From Raineyella antarctica (GTDB lineage: Bacteria; Actinomycetota; Actinomycetes; Propionibacteriales; Propionibacteriaceae): DNA of 64,000 nt. The notes below the pieces were generated by a model, which worked only from the letters and a program-made list of their open reading frames with translations, ran no database searches and was not told the origin of the DNA. Of the stretch, positions 1-10,500 are shown in pieces. Each line of letters starts with the position of its first letter. Within the stretch, counting starts at the first letter, position 1. The stretch spans positions 351,046 through 415,045 of the forward strand of contig NZ_FMYF01000003.1 of the NCBI RefSeq assembly GCF_900092135.1. Reading direction: 5' to 3'. The position numbers were made by a program, and so were the translations under genes.

Positions 1-15
1 AGCGGCCCAGCAGGC

Positions 16-453
16 ATGAGCGCGGCCGCAACGAAGGTCGCGACCGACCCGCGCCCCCTCACCGGCCGGGCCTGGGCGGTCGTGGTCACGCTGCTGCTCG
101 GCGTGCTGACCCTGGCCGGATGCGCGGGCGGCAACAGCGTCACCACCGCCACCCCGACGCAGTGGATCAGCGCCAGCTCCAAGCCCGGCGTGGTCGTGGT
201 CGACGTACGCACCCCGCAGGAGTACGCCGCGGGCCACGTCAAGGACGCGATCAACGTCGACGTGGAGTCCCCCGACTTCGCGACCCGGATCGCCGGCCTG
301 GACAAGGCCACCAGCTACGCCGTCTACTGCCAGAGCGGGCGCCGCTCCGCCCTGGCCACCAAGGCCATGCAGGATGCGGGATTCACCAGCATCACCAACC
401 TCAAGGGCGGCATCGGCGACCTGGCTGCGGCCGGCGCCCCGATCGTGTCCTAG
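16..453 (+). CDS. Rhodanese-like lipoprotein
   Basis: A 145-residue exported single-domain rhodanese. Residues 19-35 form a hydrophobic signal segment ending in a lipobox (LAGC, Cys36), so the protein is probably anchored to the outer face of the membrane. The rhodanese fold is recognisable from the VVVDVRTPQEYAAGHVKDAI stretch (about residues 59-78) and from the active-site loop CQSGRRSA near residue 104, where Cys carries the persulfide in catalytic family members. The protein probably handles sulfane sulfur or redox chemistry outside the membrane; its substrate is unknown. The start is close to the window edge and a slightly earlier start cannot be excluded. A strong hairpin lies 60 bases after the stop. 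Confidence 0.85.
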   Translation: MSAAATKVATDPRPLTGRAWAVVVTLLLGVLTLAGCAGGNSVTTATPTQWISASSKPGVVVVDVRTPQEYAAGHVKDAINVDVESPDFATRIAGLDKATSYAVYCQSGRRSALATKAMQDAGFTSITNLKGGIGDLAAAGAPIVS

Positions 454-515
454 CAGGCCCCGCACCGATCCCACCGGCCAGGACCAACGGTCCAGGTCCA
501 ACAAGCTCGACCACA

Positions 516-552
516 CAGGCTGCGTGCACCCCTCGAGGGCGCACGCAGCCTG
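516..552 (+). terminator. Rho-independent-like hairpin after the rhodanese gene
   Basis: A perfect 12-bp stem (CAGGCTGCGTGC, positions 516-527, with its complement at 541-552) encloses a 13-nt loop and is followed by TTCTCGT. It sits between the rhodanese gene and the large-protein operon and should insulate the two. Confidence 0.7.
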
Positions 553-620
553 TTCTCGTACGCCCCGAGGTCACGAACCGGCGACTCCACCTCCTCCCTG
601 AGTCCCCACCCGTCGACCTC

Positions 621-650
621 TGGACGCTCGTCCAATCCCGTGAGTATGAT
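621..650 (+). promoter_or_regulatory. Possible promoter of the four-gene large-protein operon
   Basis: TATGAT at 645-650 is a near-consensus -10. TGGACG at 621-626 is a 4/6 match to the -35 box with an 18-bp spacer. This would give a leader of roughly 140 nt before the first gene. It is the only such pair I see in the gap. Confidence 0.4.
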
Positions 651-797
651 CTGGATCACCCCCCGCCTCGAGCACAACCGCGGTTCTGACCTGTCCCCGG
701 GTCCAGGCTCGCACCCACGATGCAGTTCGTCGTCCTCCGGCGACCCTCGGGCCGCCTGTTACCCACGCGCGGTACTTCCTGAGGCAGGACCTGGTCC

Positions 798-3700
798 ATG
801 ACCGATATCGCCACGGGCTTCGTGCAGGCCATCGAAGCCTTCCTGACCACCCAACTGGGCAAGCAGGCCAGCACGACCTGGCACGACACCGGCCCCTTCC
901 TCGGAGCGGTCGTCACCTTCGATGCGCCGGAGCGCAAGACCACCTTCGACAAGCTGAAGGCCGACGTCGAGGCGATGAAGCCGGAGGTCAAGGCGATCGC
1001 CGACAAGATCAAGGAACAGACCACCCTGATCGGCAAGCTGGTGGGCGATGCGACCGCCGACGTCAAGGCGGACGACTTCAACTTCGACGTCGCGGCCCGG
1101 GTCGCGGTCCGGCTCGGGATGGTGCTGTCCGCAGCGGACGAGGCGTACAACATCATCGCCACCGAGCTGGCCAAGGACACCAACGGCGTGGTGGACGAGG
1201 CGGTGCGGACCAAACTCATGGGCCTGTGGTCCCCCTGGGCGCAGCCCTTCAAGGACATGGGCGCCGGTGGCGCCAACCTGCTCAACAAGTTCGGCAAGCT
1301 GTTCGGCATCGACGACCTGGTCGGGGAACTCGGGAAGGTCCTCACCCTCGAGCACCCCGACGCGGGCAAGCCCGGCGCGTGGCTGCTCACCGCCACCTTC
1401 ACCAAGTCGGGCACCGTCACGCTCGGCGCGTTGACCCTGGACCAGCTCTCCTTCCAGGCCTTCCTCCAGTTCAGCGACCGCGAGATCGCCAACCCCACCG
1501 ACGAGGAGAAGAAGACCCTCGTCCACCGCGGCGACAAGTGGTACCTGGGCGACGTGGCGATCCTCGGCCTGCGGATCCGTACGATCATGCAGCCGGGCCT
1601 GACCAGCACGCCGATGCTGAAGCAGATCATGCCGGGATCCCCCGACCCGAAGTCGCAGACCATCACGGCGGTCTCCCTCGACACCGGCCAGGGCTTCTAC
1701 ATCGGCGACGGGCGGGCCAACGAGCGGGCCGTGCTGCCGGTGCGGTTCTCGTTCCCGGGCGTTGAGCTGCGCGAGATGGCCTTCGGTCTCGTACGCAACC
1801 CGGCCCGCGAGGTCACCGCCTTCGAACTGACCACCTCGATCGCGGCCAACATCGGGGACGTCGTCGGCCTGCAGGTCGTCGGCGCCGGCTTCGTGGTGAC
1901 CCCCGACGGCGTCGTCGAGCAGCAGGCGATGTTCAACCTGCCCGTCTCCCTGCGCTGGCCCGACGCCGTCGGCCTGCGGATCAAGGCCGGACCGGTCACC
2001 GGTGGCGGCTTCATCCAGCGCGTCGAACGTACGTACCAGGTCAACGGCCAGCCGGTGAAGCGGATCGAGTTCGGCGGCGTCATCCAGCTCAAGATCATCA
2101 AGCTGGGCCTCGACGCGATCGTCATCTTCTCCCCCGACCCGTTCTCCCTGGTGCTGGTGATCGGCATCCACTTCCCGGTGGCGATCGACGTCGGCTTCGG
2201 CTTCACCCTGAACGGCATCGGCGGCATCCTGGCGATCAACCGGACCGTCGACATCGCCGCCCTCCAGGCCGGCCTGAAGGAACACATCATCGACCGGATG
2301 CTGTTCCCCGACGACCCGATCAAGGAGGCGCCGACCCTGCTGGACAAGGTCGCGCACGTCTTCCCGATCCGGGACGGCGGCTTCGTCATCGGCCCGATCG
2401 CGGAGCTCGGCTGGGGCTCGCAGGCGAAGTTCGTCACCCTCAAGCTCGGCATCGTGCTCGCGCTGCCCGATCCCTCGGTCGTGATCCTCGGGTCGCTGCG
2501 GATCCGGGTGGCCGAGGAGAAGGCGCCGATCACCGACATCAAGGCGGACCTGTTCATCGCGATCACGTCGGACTACCTGCTGATGTTCGCCAGCATGCGC
2601 GACTCCCAGATCGCCGGCTTCTCGATCAGCGGTGACCTCGGCCTCTACATCCAGTGGGGCGGGGGTGGGGCGTTCGAGCTGTCCGTGGGCGGCTTCCACC
2701 CCGAGTACGAGAAGCTGACCGGCGGCAAGCCCAGGCTCGGCGCGATGGAGCGGGTGACGATCGACCTCTCCCCCGGCCAGCACGACAAGAACGGCAAGGG
2801 CACCGGCCCGGTCACCTTCGTCGTCAAGGCCTACTTCGCGGTCACCGCGGGCGCAGTGATGCTCGGCGTCGAGGGGCGGTTCGCCGCCGACTTCGGCATC
2901 GCGGGCGCCAAGGCCTGGGTCGTGCTCGACATGATCTTCATCTGGTCGCCGCGGTTCGCCTTCAAGGTGTCGATCGAGGTCGGGGCCGAGGTCGACCTGT
3001 TCGGCCACACCTTCGCCTCGATCACCCTGCGCGGGGCGCTCAGCGGCACCCAGCCGTGGTCCCTGTCCGGCCACATCAAGGTCGACGTCTGGTTCCTGCC
3101 GACCTTCGACAAGGACCTGGGCCCGATCACCTGGGGCGACGACCCGCCGGCCCTCGACTCGAAGAAGGACGCGCTGCAGATCGCCCTGACGGCGCTCGAG
3201 CCGCCCGACGCCTGGCGGGTGACACTGCCCGAGCACGCCGCCCAGCTGGTCACCCTGGCCGCGGTGGACGTCGGGAAGGACAGGATCGCCCACCCCCTCG
3301 CCGGCATCGAGATGGTGCAGAGCCAGGTACCGCTGAACGTGAAGATCTCCCACATCGGCTCCTCCCCGGTCGCGGCGGACATGGTGATGCTCGGCACGCC
3401 GAGCTCCACCGCCGTCGTCGCGGCCATCAGCGAACTGCGGACCGCCTTCGCCCCCGGCCAGTACTTCGACCTCGACGGGGAGCAGTTGCTGGCGCGCTCC
3501 GGCTTCGAGGACCTGGTGGGGGGCTGCCGGATCGCCGCGGCGACGACCCCCAAGGTGGGAGCCGACCAGAGGGGCGAGGTGCGCTACCACACCTACATCC
3601 GTCGGCACGACGACCCGAAGGCCCTCGACCTGCAGGACGAGATGCGCTTCGCGGCCGTGGCCACCCACCACGCCGCCGCCACCAACGTCGGGCGGGCCAC

Positions 3701-3908
3701 GATGCGCACCACCAACCCGTACGACACCGGCGTCCGGCCACCCGAGCCACGCGCCACGATCGCCGAGAAGGGCACCTCGCAGGTCAGTGACGCGCTGACC
3801 GGCACGACGCTGCTCGGTGCGATGAGCCAGAGCGAGGCCGCTGCCGTCGTCGGCGCCGTCAACGCGGCAGGCCTGTCCGCCACGACCCGTACCACCCTGA
3901 AGGGATGA
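798..3908 (+). CDS. Large DUF6603-like protein, first gene of a four-gene operon
   Basis: A 1036-residue protein with no signal peptide. The first ~130 residues are helical and charged (KLKADVEAMKPEVKAIADKI). The middle, about residues 440-700, is rich in short beta strands and has the pattern I associate with DUF6603: GFGFTLNGIGGILAINRTVD (about 472-491), then GGFVIGPIAELGWGS (about 527-541) and a strand-rich LALPDPSVVILGSLRI block. Members of that family are large proteins of unknown function. The last ~250 residues are less ordered. The gene is followed after 4 bases by the next one and heads a tight operon. The ATG has a weak GAGGCAGGA site upstream. Family assignment is from memory of motifs, not a search; function is unknown. 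Confidence 0.7.
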   Translation: MTDIATGFVQAIEAFLTTQLGKQASTTWHDTGPFLGAVVTFDAPERKTTFDKLKADVEAMKPEVKAIADKIKEQTTLIGKLVGDATADVKADDFNFDVAARVAVRLGMVLSAADEAYNIIATELAKDTNGVVDEAVRTKLMGLWSPWAQPFKDMGAGGANLLNKFGKLFGIDDLVGELGKVLTLEHPDAGKPGAWLLTATFTKSGTVTLGALTLDQLSFQAFLQFSDREIANPTDEEKKTLVHRGDKWYLGDVAILGLRIRTIMQPGLTSTPMLKQIMPGSPDPKSQTITAVSLDTGQGFYIGDGRANERAVLPVRFSFPGVELREMAFGLVRNPAREVTAFELTTSIAANIGDVVGLQVVGAGFVVTPDGVVEQQAMFNLPVSLRWPDAVGLRIKAGPVTGGGFIQRVERTYQVNGQPVKRIEFGGVIQLKIIKLGLDAIVIFSPDPFSLVLVIGIHFPVAIDVGFGFTLNGIGGILAINRTVDIAALQAGLKEHIIDRMLFPDDPIKEAPTLLDKVAHVFPIRDGGFVIGPIAELGWGSQAKFVTLKLGIVLALPDPSVVILGSLRIRVAEEKAPITDIKADLFIAITSDYLLMFASMRDSQIAGFSISGDLGLYIQWGGGGAFELSVGGFHPEYEKLTGGKPRLGAMERVTIDLSPGQHDKNGKGTGPVTFVVKAYFAVTAGAVMLGVEGRFAADFGIAGAKAWVVLDMIFIWSPRFAFKVSIEVGAEVDLFGHTFASITLRGALSGTQPWSLSGHIKVDVWFLPTFDKDLGPITWGDDPPALDSKKDALQIALTALEPPDAWRVTLPEHAAQLVTLAAVDVGKDRIAHPLAGIEMVQSQVPLNVKISHIGSSPVAADMVMLGTPSSTAVVAAISELRTAFAPGQYFDLDGEQLLARSGFEDLVGGCRIAAATTPKVGADQRGEVRYHTYIRRHDDPKALDLQDEMRFAAVATHHAAATNVGRATMRTTNPYDTGVRPPEPRATIAEKGTSQVSDALTGTTLLGAMSQSEAAAVVGAVNAAGLSATTRTTLKG

Positions 3909-3912
3909 ACCG

Positions 3913-6900
3913 ATGGCCAGCATCGAGGACGCGGCAGCGCAGGTCCACCGGCCGCTCGAGACGACCGCCACCGCCAGCAGGGTGGTGAAGGACGCCTTCC
4001 GGCTGGCGATCGCCCCGGAGGACGAGTACGTCGAGAGCGAGGTCGTGCTGGAGTCGATGGACTTCGCGACGTACGCGGTCGGCGGGCTGGCTGCCGTCGC
4101 CGAGCCCCCGGCGGCCGGGCAGGTGCGCTCGACCAGCCACATCGAGGTCCCGCTCACCGACAGCGCCGGGGGCTCCGGCTCCGCGGGGATGACCGCCGTG
4201 CTGTACGGGCCCGGCGACGTCCGCGGCATCGAGGAGGCCCAGATCGTCCGGCGCTACCCTGCGCCCGGCGCGCTGACCGCCGAGGAGACGGTGCTGGCCC
4301 ACATCGAGTTCGACCGGCCCGAGCTGCCCTGGGCCTTCAGCGCCGCCCCGCCCGGCCCCACGCTGCGCCCCTGGCTCACCCTGGTCGTCGTCGAGAGCTC
4401 CTCCGTCAGCTGGGAGCCGACCACCGGGGCCGGACTGCGGGTGATGAGCGTGCCGCTGGCCCAGCTGCCGCCACTGGGCCAGGTCCAGCTGTGGGCGCAC
4501 GCCCAGACCTCCGTCGGCACCGGCGCGGCGGTCGACCTGTCGATCCGGCTGTCGCCCGCGTACGCCCCGGTCAACCTGTCCCGCCTGGTCTCCCCCCGCG
4601 TGCTGCGGCAGGACACCGACTACATCGCCGCCGTCGTCCCCACCACCGAGGTCGGGGTTAGGGCGGGCCTCGGGCTGACCGGCGGCCTGCTCAAGGACGC
4701 CTGGACCACCACCTCCGATGACCCGGTGCGCCTGCCCGTCTACGACAGCTGGGAGTTCCGGACCGGCCCGGACGGGGACTTCCAGAGCCTGGCGCTGCGC
4801 CTGGACGGCATCGTGGCGCCCTACCCGGTCGGGCGCCGGTTCATCGACGCGTCCGAGCCCGGCGCCCCGCTGCGAGCCCTCGCGGCCGACGAACCCGGCG
4901 GGAAGCAGGTTGTACGCTGCGCGCTCTACTCCCCGAACCCGCCGGATCCCGACCAGCCCGCCGGCCTCGACGACGCCGCGTGGCCGTCGGCGATGGTCGA
5001 CGAGCTGCACCACCAACTCGACCTGCCGGCCACCATCGAGGGCGCCGAGGAGTCGCACGACGGCATCCCGGACCTGCCGATCCTTGGCCCACGGCTCTAC
5101 GCGAAGATGCACCGGGGCAGCACGATGGTCACCGGCAGCGACTGGTTCGCCGGACTCAACCTCTCCCCGGTCCACCGGATCGTGGCGGGCCTCGGCACCC
5201 GCGTGGTCCAACGCGACCAGGAACAACTCATGCAGGCTGCCTGGGCCCAGCTCGGCGAGGTCGACAAGGCCAACCGGGCCATCCACCTCGCCCAGTTCGC
5301 GGAGGTGCTCGCCACCCGTCTGCACAGCCGGCTCTCCGACCTCGAGCCCGGCCGACTGCTCCAGCTCACCGCCCCGATGGCTGAACGCCTCACGGTCTCC
5401 GCTGACCGCACGCTCGCAGCTGACATCGCCGAGAGCGCCACACCGGTGACGGCCGTGTCGGGCGCCTTCCGCCGGGCGACCCGACCGGACAGCCCGGCGC
5501 TGCGCCGGACCAGCACTGCCGTCCGCGCGAGGGCCGGGCTGCTGGTCGGCGGTGCGGACGCTATGCGGGACTTCACCCGTACGTACGCCGACCCCCAGGG
5601 CATCACCGCGCTGTCGAAGGACGTCATCGCCGGCCTGGACCAGGGCGCCGTGGCGAAGGCACTCACCATCGACGCGGGCGGGGTCACCGACCTGCTCCAG
5701 CGCTCGAGCGCGACTGTCGACGTCGGGGTCGCTGGCTTCCTCACCCGTCCCGACCGGTGGTCCGCCCCCGATGCGACGTACGATCCGGGCCGCCAGGTCG
5801 CCGGCCAGTGGGCCGACCAGCTGCTGCAGAAGGCCGCGGACCCGGCGGTGCAGCGCGTACGTGACCAACGGGTCGGGCCGCTGGTCGCCGAGTTGTCGCG
5901 GTCGGAACCCGTCACCGCGGCGCCGGACCTCTCCAAGGCGCTCACCTCGGCGGCCGTCACGCTCAACAACGAACTGCTGTCGACCGTCCACCTCCCCGAC
6001 GTGCACCCGGTCGAGCCGCAGCCCGGACCCGGCGGCCACGTCGGACCTGGCGGCCATGTCGGCCCAGGCGGCGGGATCGGCCACGGCGGAATCGGTGGCA
6101 TCGGCGGCATCGGCGGAGTGGCCGGAGGCATCGGCGGAGTGGCCGGAGGCATCGGCCATGGAGGGATCGGCGCAGTCGGCGGAATCGCCCACGGCATCGG
6201 CGGCGTGGCCGGCGGGATCGGGGGTGTGGCCGGTGGCGGGATCGGACGCGCCGGCATCGACCGGATCCCTCCCGGTCTGGCCGGGCGCGTCGCCGGTCCG
6301 GTGGGACCGGCCGTCAACGATCCCGTGGCGCGTGGTCTGGCCGGCCGCCGCTTCGCCGCCCCGGCGGACGCCGCGGTCGAGGGTGTGGCCGCGCAGCCCT
6401 TGCGGGCCGGACGGGTCCCGGTGGGCGAACTCGCCCTGAACCTCAGCCTGCCGGACGTCTCGACGCTCCAGCGGATCACCCCGGCGCTGGACGCGGCCCA
6501 GCGCGATGCCGGGATCAAGGCCTTCGCGGACCTGCCCCACGTGTCCGTCACCCCGGTGCTCGACCGGGTCGACAAACTGCCCGTGGACACCCTGCGCGAG
6601 CACCTGGCCTCGCTGGTCGACCAGGCCTCGGTCCTGTCCCTGCCGATCACTCCCCGACGCCCCACCCTGACCGTCGACACCGTAGGCCTGAAGGCCACGA
6701 TCGACCCGAGCCACACCGTACGCAGCGCCCTAGCGGGACGACTCACGCTCGCCCCCGACCTGCTGGACCGGTGGCGCGGTCGGGCGACCCTCGCCCCGAT
6801 CATGGCCGCCCCGCACTTCGACCGCCCGATGTACGAGGCGCTCCGCGACCTGGGCGACGACTGGCTCGTCCCCGGCCTGGGGCTGGTGGGGCGGGACGAC

Positions 6901-7551
6901 TTCGTCACGGTGCTGGAGGCGAATGCGACGTTCATGGAGGCGTTCTTCGTCGGCCTGTCCGACGAGATGGGCCGGGAACTGCTGTGGCGCGGCTACCCGA
7001 CCGACCAGCGCGGCACCTACTTCCGCCGGTTCTGGGTGCGGGACCGGGACGAGCTCACCAGCCCGATCCACCTGTTCTCGCACCAGGACCTGGGCCGGCA
7101 CGTGGGCGTGGGCGGCTCCGCACCGGGGGCATCACCGCGGGCGGTCATCGTGGTGAAGAGCGAACTCGTCCGCCGCTTCCCCGACCTGATCATCGAAGCG
7201 GTCCAGGACCAGGGCCCCGCCGGCGACACCGACCCGACCTTCGAGACCGATGCCTCCCCACAGATCACCGCGGCCCAACTCTTCGCGGTCCACCCCTCCG
7301 ACGACGTCGCCCTGGTGGGCATCGACCTTCCCATCGACGAGTTGCGCGACCCGGCGCGCCGCTGGTGGATCGTGATCGCCGAGCATCCGAGCGCCACCCG
7401 CTTCGACCGGCCCGAGGACAACCAACTCTCCCCCGACACCCGGTTCCTGTCGGTGGCGGTGACGGACGCCGCCGCCTTCGCGCACGACCGCCTGCACGCC
7501 CCCACCAGGGTCGCCTTCCCGGCCACCGACCTCATCGTCACGAAAGGCTGA
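3913..7551 (+). CDS. Large protein of unknown function with Gly-rich repeat tract
   Basis: A 1212-residue protein, second in the operon, starting 4 bases after the previous stop. No signal peptide or membrane segment is obvious. Residues ~704-778 form a low-complexity linker of GPGGHV and GGIGGVAGG repeats. It separates an N-terminal part with beta-rich segments (residues 1-300) and helical segments (400-690) from a C-terminal domain (about 900-1212). The C-terminal domain holds the segments ELLWRGYPTDQRGTYFRRFW and FDRPMYEALRDLGDDWLVPG. I recognise this pattern from other uncharacterised bacterial proteins, so the family is conserved, but I know no function. The tight spacing with its neighbours suggests a stoichiometric complex. 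Confidence 0.75.
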   Translation: MASIEDAAAQVHRPLETTATASRVVKDAFRLAIAPEDEYVESEVVLESMDFATYAVGGLAAVAEPPAAGQVRSTSHIEVPLTDSAGGSGSAGMTAVLYGPGDVRGIEEAQIVRRYPAPGALTAEETVLAHIEFDRPELPWAFSAAPPGPTLRPWLTLVVVESSSVSWEPTTGAGLRVMSVPLAQLPPLGQVQLWAHAQTSVGTGAAVDLSIRLSPAYAPVNLSRLVSPRVLRQDTDYIAAVVPTTEVGVRAGLGLTGGLLKDAWTTTSDDPVRLPVYDSWEFRTGPDGDFQSLALRLDGIVAPYPVGRRFIDASEPGAPLRALAADEPGGKQVVRCALYSPNPPDPDQPAGLDDAAWPSAMVDELHHQLDLPATIEGAEESHDGIPDLPILGPRLYAKMHRGSTMVTGSDWFAGLNLSPVHRIVAGLGTRVVQRDQEQLMQAAWAQLGEVDKANRAIHLAQFAEVLATRLHSRLSDLEPGRLLQLTAPMAERLTVSADRTLAADIAESATPVTAVSGAFRRATRPDSPALRRTSTAVRARAGLLVGGADAMRDFTRTYADPQGITALSKDVIAGLDQGAVAKALTIDAGGVTDLLQRSSATVDVGVAGFLTRPDRWSAPDATYDPGRQVAGQWADQLLQKAADPAVQRVRDQRVGPLVAELSRSEPVTAAPDLSKALTSAAVTLNNELLSTVHLPDVHPVEPQPGPGGHVGPGGHVGPGGGIGHGGIGGIGGIGGVAGGIGGVAGGIGHGGIGAVGGIAHGIGGVAGGIGGVAGGGIGRAGIDRIPPGLAGRVAGPVGPAVNDPVARGLAGRRFAAPADAAVEGVAAQPLRAGRVPVGELALNLSLPDVSTLQRITPALDAAQRDAGIKAFADLPHVSVTPVLDRVDKLPVDTLREHLASLVDQASVLSLPITPRRPTLTVDTVGLKATIDPSHTVRSALAGRLTLAPDLLDRWRGRATLAPIMAAPHFDRPMYEALRDLGDDWLVPGLGLVGRDDFVTVLEANATFMEAFFVGLSDEMGRELLWRGYPTDQRGTYFRRFWVRDRDELTSPIHLFSHQDLGRHVGVGGSAPGASPRAVIVVKSELVRRFPDLIIEAVQDQGPAGDTDPTFETDASPQITAAQLFAVHPSDDVALVGIDLPIDELRDPARRWWIVIAEHPSATRFDRPEDNQLSPDTRFLSVAVTDAAAFAHDRLHAPTRVAFPATDLIVTKG
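6025..6246 (+). repeat. Coding low-complexity repeat (Gly/Ile/Val/His-rich)
   Basis: Imperfect tandem units encode GPGGHV twice, then GIGG, GGVAGGI and GHG variants. At DNA level a 21-bp unit beginning GGAGGCATCGGCGGAGTGGC occurs in tandem near 6124-6165. The tract is in frame and looks like a flexible linker between two folded halves of the 1212-residue protein. It is a likely site of length variation between strains. Confidence 0.75.
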
Positions 7552-7554
7552 CCG

Positions 7555-10500
7555 ATGCCCCTCGACATCCCGCAGGAGTTGGCCGCCGTACGGGCCCGCG
7601 CCGCCGAGTTCGATGCGCGCCGGGAGCAGCTGATCGCGTCCCCCGTCGCGGGCCGCCGCCGCGACCTCAATTCCCTCGACCAGCGCCTGGGGGACCTCAT
7701 CGGCGCCCTGGCGCTCGACCCGTGCGACGCCTCCCCGCAGGTCCCGCTGGTGCTGCTGCCGGTCCGGGTCGAGTGCAAGCTGCGGCCCGGCACCCGCCGG
7801 CTCCGCATCCGGATCACTCCCGACGAGGTGCACGTCGACAGCCTCGTACGGTCCCTCACCACGAACGAGACCGAAGCCGGCCAGGCGTACTGGAGGGCGA
7901 TCTGGGCCGACCGGGCCTCGGTGACCGCGTGGCCCGACCTGGTCGAGGCGACCGGTGGACGCCGGGCGGCGTGGGTCGCGCACGCGACCTCCCCCGGCAG
8001 CCTCGACGTCGCCACTGCCGATGCCCTGGTGTTCCCCGGCACGCCCGCCGAGGTGGCGCACGGCACCGTCGCGCGCTGCCTGCCGGACCGCTTCGTCGTC
8101 CGCGTGTTCCCGGCCGGCGGCGCGCCGATCACCGCGTCGGGTGCCCCCGTCGCGCGCGACCTCGCCCTCTCCCCCATCGCCTTCGAGGCCGGCGACGACC
8201 TGTCCGCCGTCGGTGACCTGACCGTGCCCCTCGGCACCGAATGGACGGTCTCCTTCGACGAGGCGGTCAAGGTCGGTCTCGGCGTCGAGGTCGACCTGCC
8301 GGCCGGGACGACGGCCATCGACCGGATCGTCGTGGTCGGCACCCGCAACTCCGTCGCAGAGGACCGCAACGCGGACGACCTGGCCCAGCTCCTGGAGAGC
8401 CACCGCTTCACCGACGGCCTGTCCCTGCTGCCGGTCGGGACCCCCACGAACAATGCCGATGCCGACCGGTCCCCGTACCGGCCACACGACCCGATCAGTG
8501 CCCCGCCGGTCACCCCGGCCGCCCCCTCCTCGGGCACCGTGGGCGTCGGGCAGGCCCTGGGCCTCGACCCCACCGCGCTGGAGCCCCTGGTCGAGGAGGC
8601 CGGCGGGCCCTCCACCCTCGAGGAGACCCAGCGCGCCGCCAACACGGCCCTGTGGTTCGTCACCTGGGAGTCGGCGCTGCGCCCGCTCGCGGACGCCGGG
8701 GTCCCCGGCGTCACCCCCGCGACGATCGAGGCGGCCCGCCGGGTGCACCGCGACGACGTCCGCGGCGCCGGCCACGCCCCGGCCGTACGCATCGGCGCCC
8801 AGCCGTACGGGCTGCTGCCGGTCACCGACCTCCAGGCCTGGCAACCCCGCGACGGCGACCTCACCGCGACCCTCGTCCCTGTCGTCCGGAACGCCCTCGC
8901 CCGGTGGCTGCGGGCCTCGGACGGTCTGCCGCACGTCCGCGCCCAGGACGACGTGAGCGACGACCAACTCCTGGAGATGCTCGGCACCGCACCGTTCGCG
9001 ACCGGGATCCGGGCCCGGCCCGCGGTCGACGGCACCCTGCTCCGGACGTACGGGGCGGCGGCCGGCCTGGCAGCCGAGAAGATCGACGCGGACATCAACC
9101 TGAAGAAGGCAATCCTGGCCCAGTACTCCGTGGCCGCCGCACGGCTGGTGGTGCCGCCCTCCCTGCACGACAGCACCCGCCTACTCGCGCTGCCCCTGGT
9201 CTCCGACCGCGACGCGGCGGTCGTCGCCGACATCCTGGCCGGCAACCCCCCGCAGGTCGACAGCATCCTCCAGGCACTGCTCGACCTCGCCTGGTCCGCC
9301 ACCAAGGACGCCGGACCGCGCACCGCCCCCGCCGCGTACGTGTCCCCGTTGCTCCAGCTGATCGGGGCGGGGCCCGACGTGGCGCACCTGGTGGAGATCG
9401 CCCAGGCGGAGGACGCCGCAGCCACGGATCCGGGCAGCTTCTTCGCCGCGGCCGACCGGGTGCGGGCGGTCAGGCACTTCGCGGACCAGCCGACAGGTCC
9501 GGTCGCCCTCGAGGCGATCGAGCCGGTCGCCGAGTCACGTACGTCGCTGGCCCAGGTCGCCCTCGACCTGGGCGACACGCCCGAGGCGCGGTGGATAGGC
9601 CAGAACGCCATCGCCGGACTGCTGGACTGGTGGGCGGTGCGCGCCGAGGTCCGCCAGGCGATGACGGCCCTGGCCGCCGCCCCGCTGGAGGAGCGGCGGA
9701 CGGCGGTCGCCCAGGCCCTCGACATCGCCTCGCACCGGGTCGATGCCTGGGCCACCGGCATCGCCCATGCCCGGCAACGGCAGCTCGCCGCGGCGACCCC
9801 GACCGGGATGACGCTGGGCGCGTTCGGCTACCTGGAGGGCATCACCCTCGGCCAGGGCGGCGGGGAACCAGCCGGCTGGCTACAGGCGCCGAGCACCTCG
9901 CACGCCGTGGCGGCCGGGATGCTCGCCAGCGCCCACCGCTCGCAGATCGGTGCGCGCCCCGGCACCTCCCCGTTCGCGATCGACCTGTCCAGCCGCCGGG
10001 GTGCCGCCCTGCGCGGGGTGCTCGAGGGGATCAACGCCGGCCAGTCGATCGGGGCCCTGATCGGCTACCAGGTCGAACGCGGGCTCACCGGATCGGCCGC
10101 CCGCTTCCAGCTCACCCTGCGCGAACTGGCGCCGCTGCACACCGACGACCTCAACAACGAGATCGCCGAGGCGGACCGGACCAGCCGGATCGCCGCCGCT
10201 GACGTCGTCGACGGGGTGGCCCTGCTGCGGATGTTCCCCGTCGAGGGGTTGGCGGGCAACGCAGCCGCCCGGGACCGGATCGGCGCGGCCCCGCAGAACG
10301 CGTACATCCAGCCCGGTACGTGGGCGGCCATGACGCCCGAGGAGTGGAACACCATCGTCGCCGCCCTGACCAGCGCCGCAGACACCCTCGACGCGGTCTC
10401 CGACGCCCTGCTCAGCGAGTCGGTGCTGCAGTACGCCACCGGCAACGACGCCCGCGCCTCCACGGCGATGGACGCGATGTCGACCGGTGCCGCGGTCGAC

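Larger units (their letters stand above)
454..797. other. Intergenic region, 344 bases
   Basis: This gap holds the hairpin at 516-552 and a plausible promoter (TGGACG at 621-626, TATGAT at 645-650) for the four-gene operon that starts at 798. No protein-coding potential is convincing: the reading frames crossing it have no family resemblance and follow the GC pattern of the neighbouring genes. Confidence 0.6.

Noticed and set aside
759..4229. A 1156-residue open frame on the minus strand opposite the first two giant genes
   Set aside because: It is rich in Gly, Asp, Arg, Val and Glu in the pattern of an antisense GC-skewed frame. It has no family motif, and the plus-strand gene has clean start, stop and operon spacing.
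3859..6714. A 951-residue minus-strand frame opposite the 1212-residue gene
   Set aside because: Its repetitive Ala/Asp/Ser region is just the antisense of the Gly-rich repeat in the real gene.
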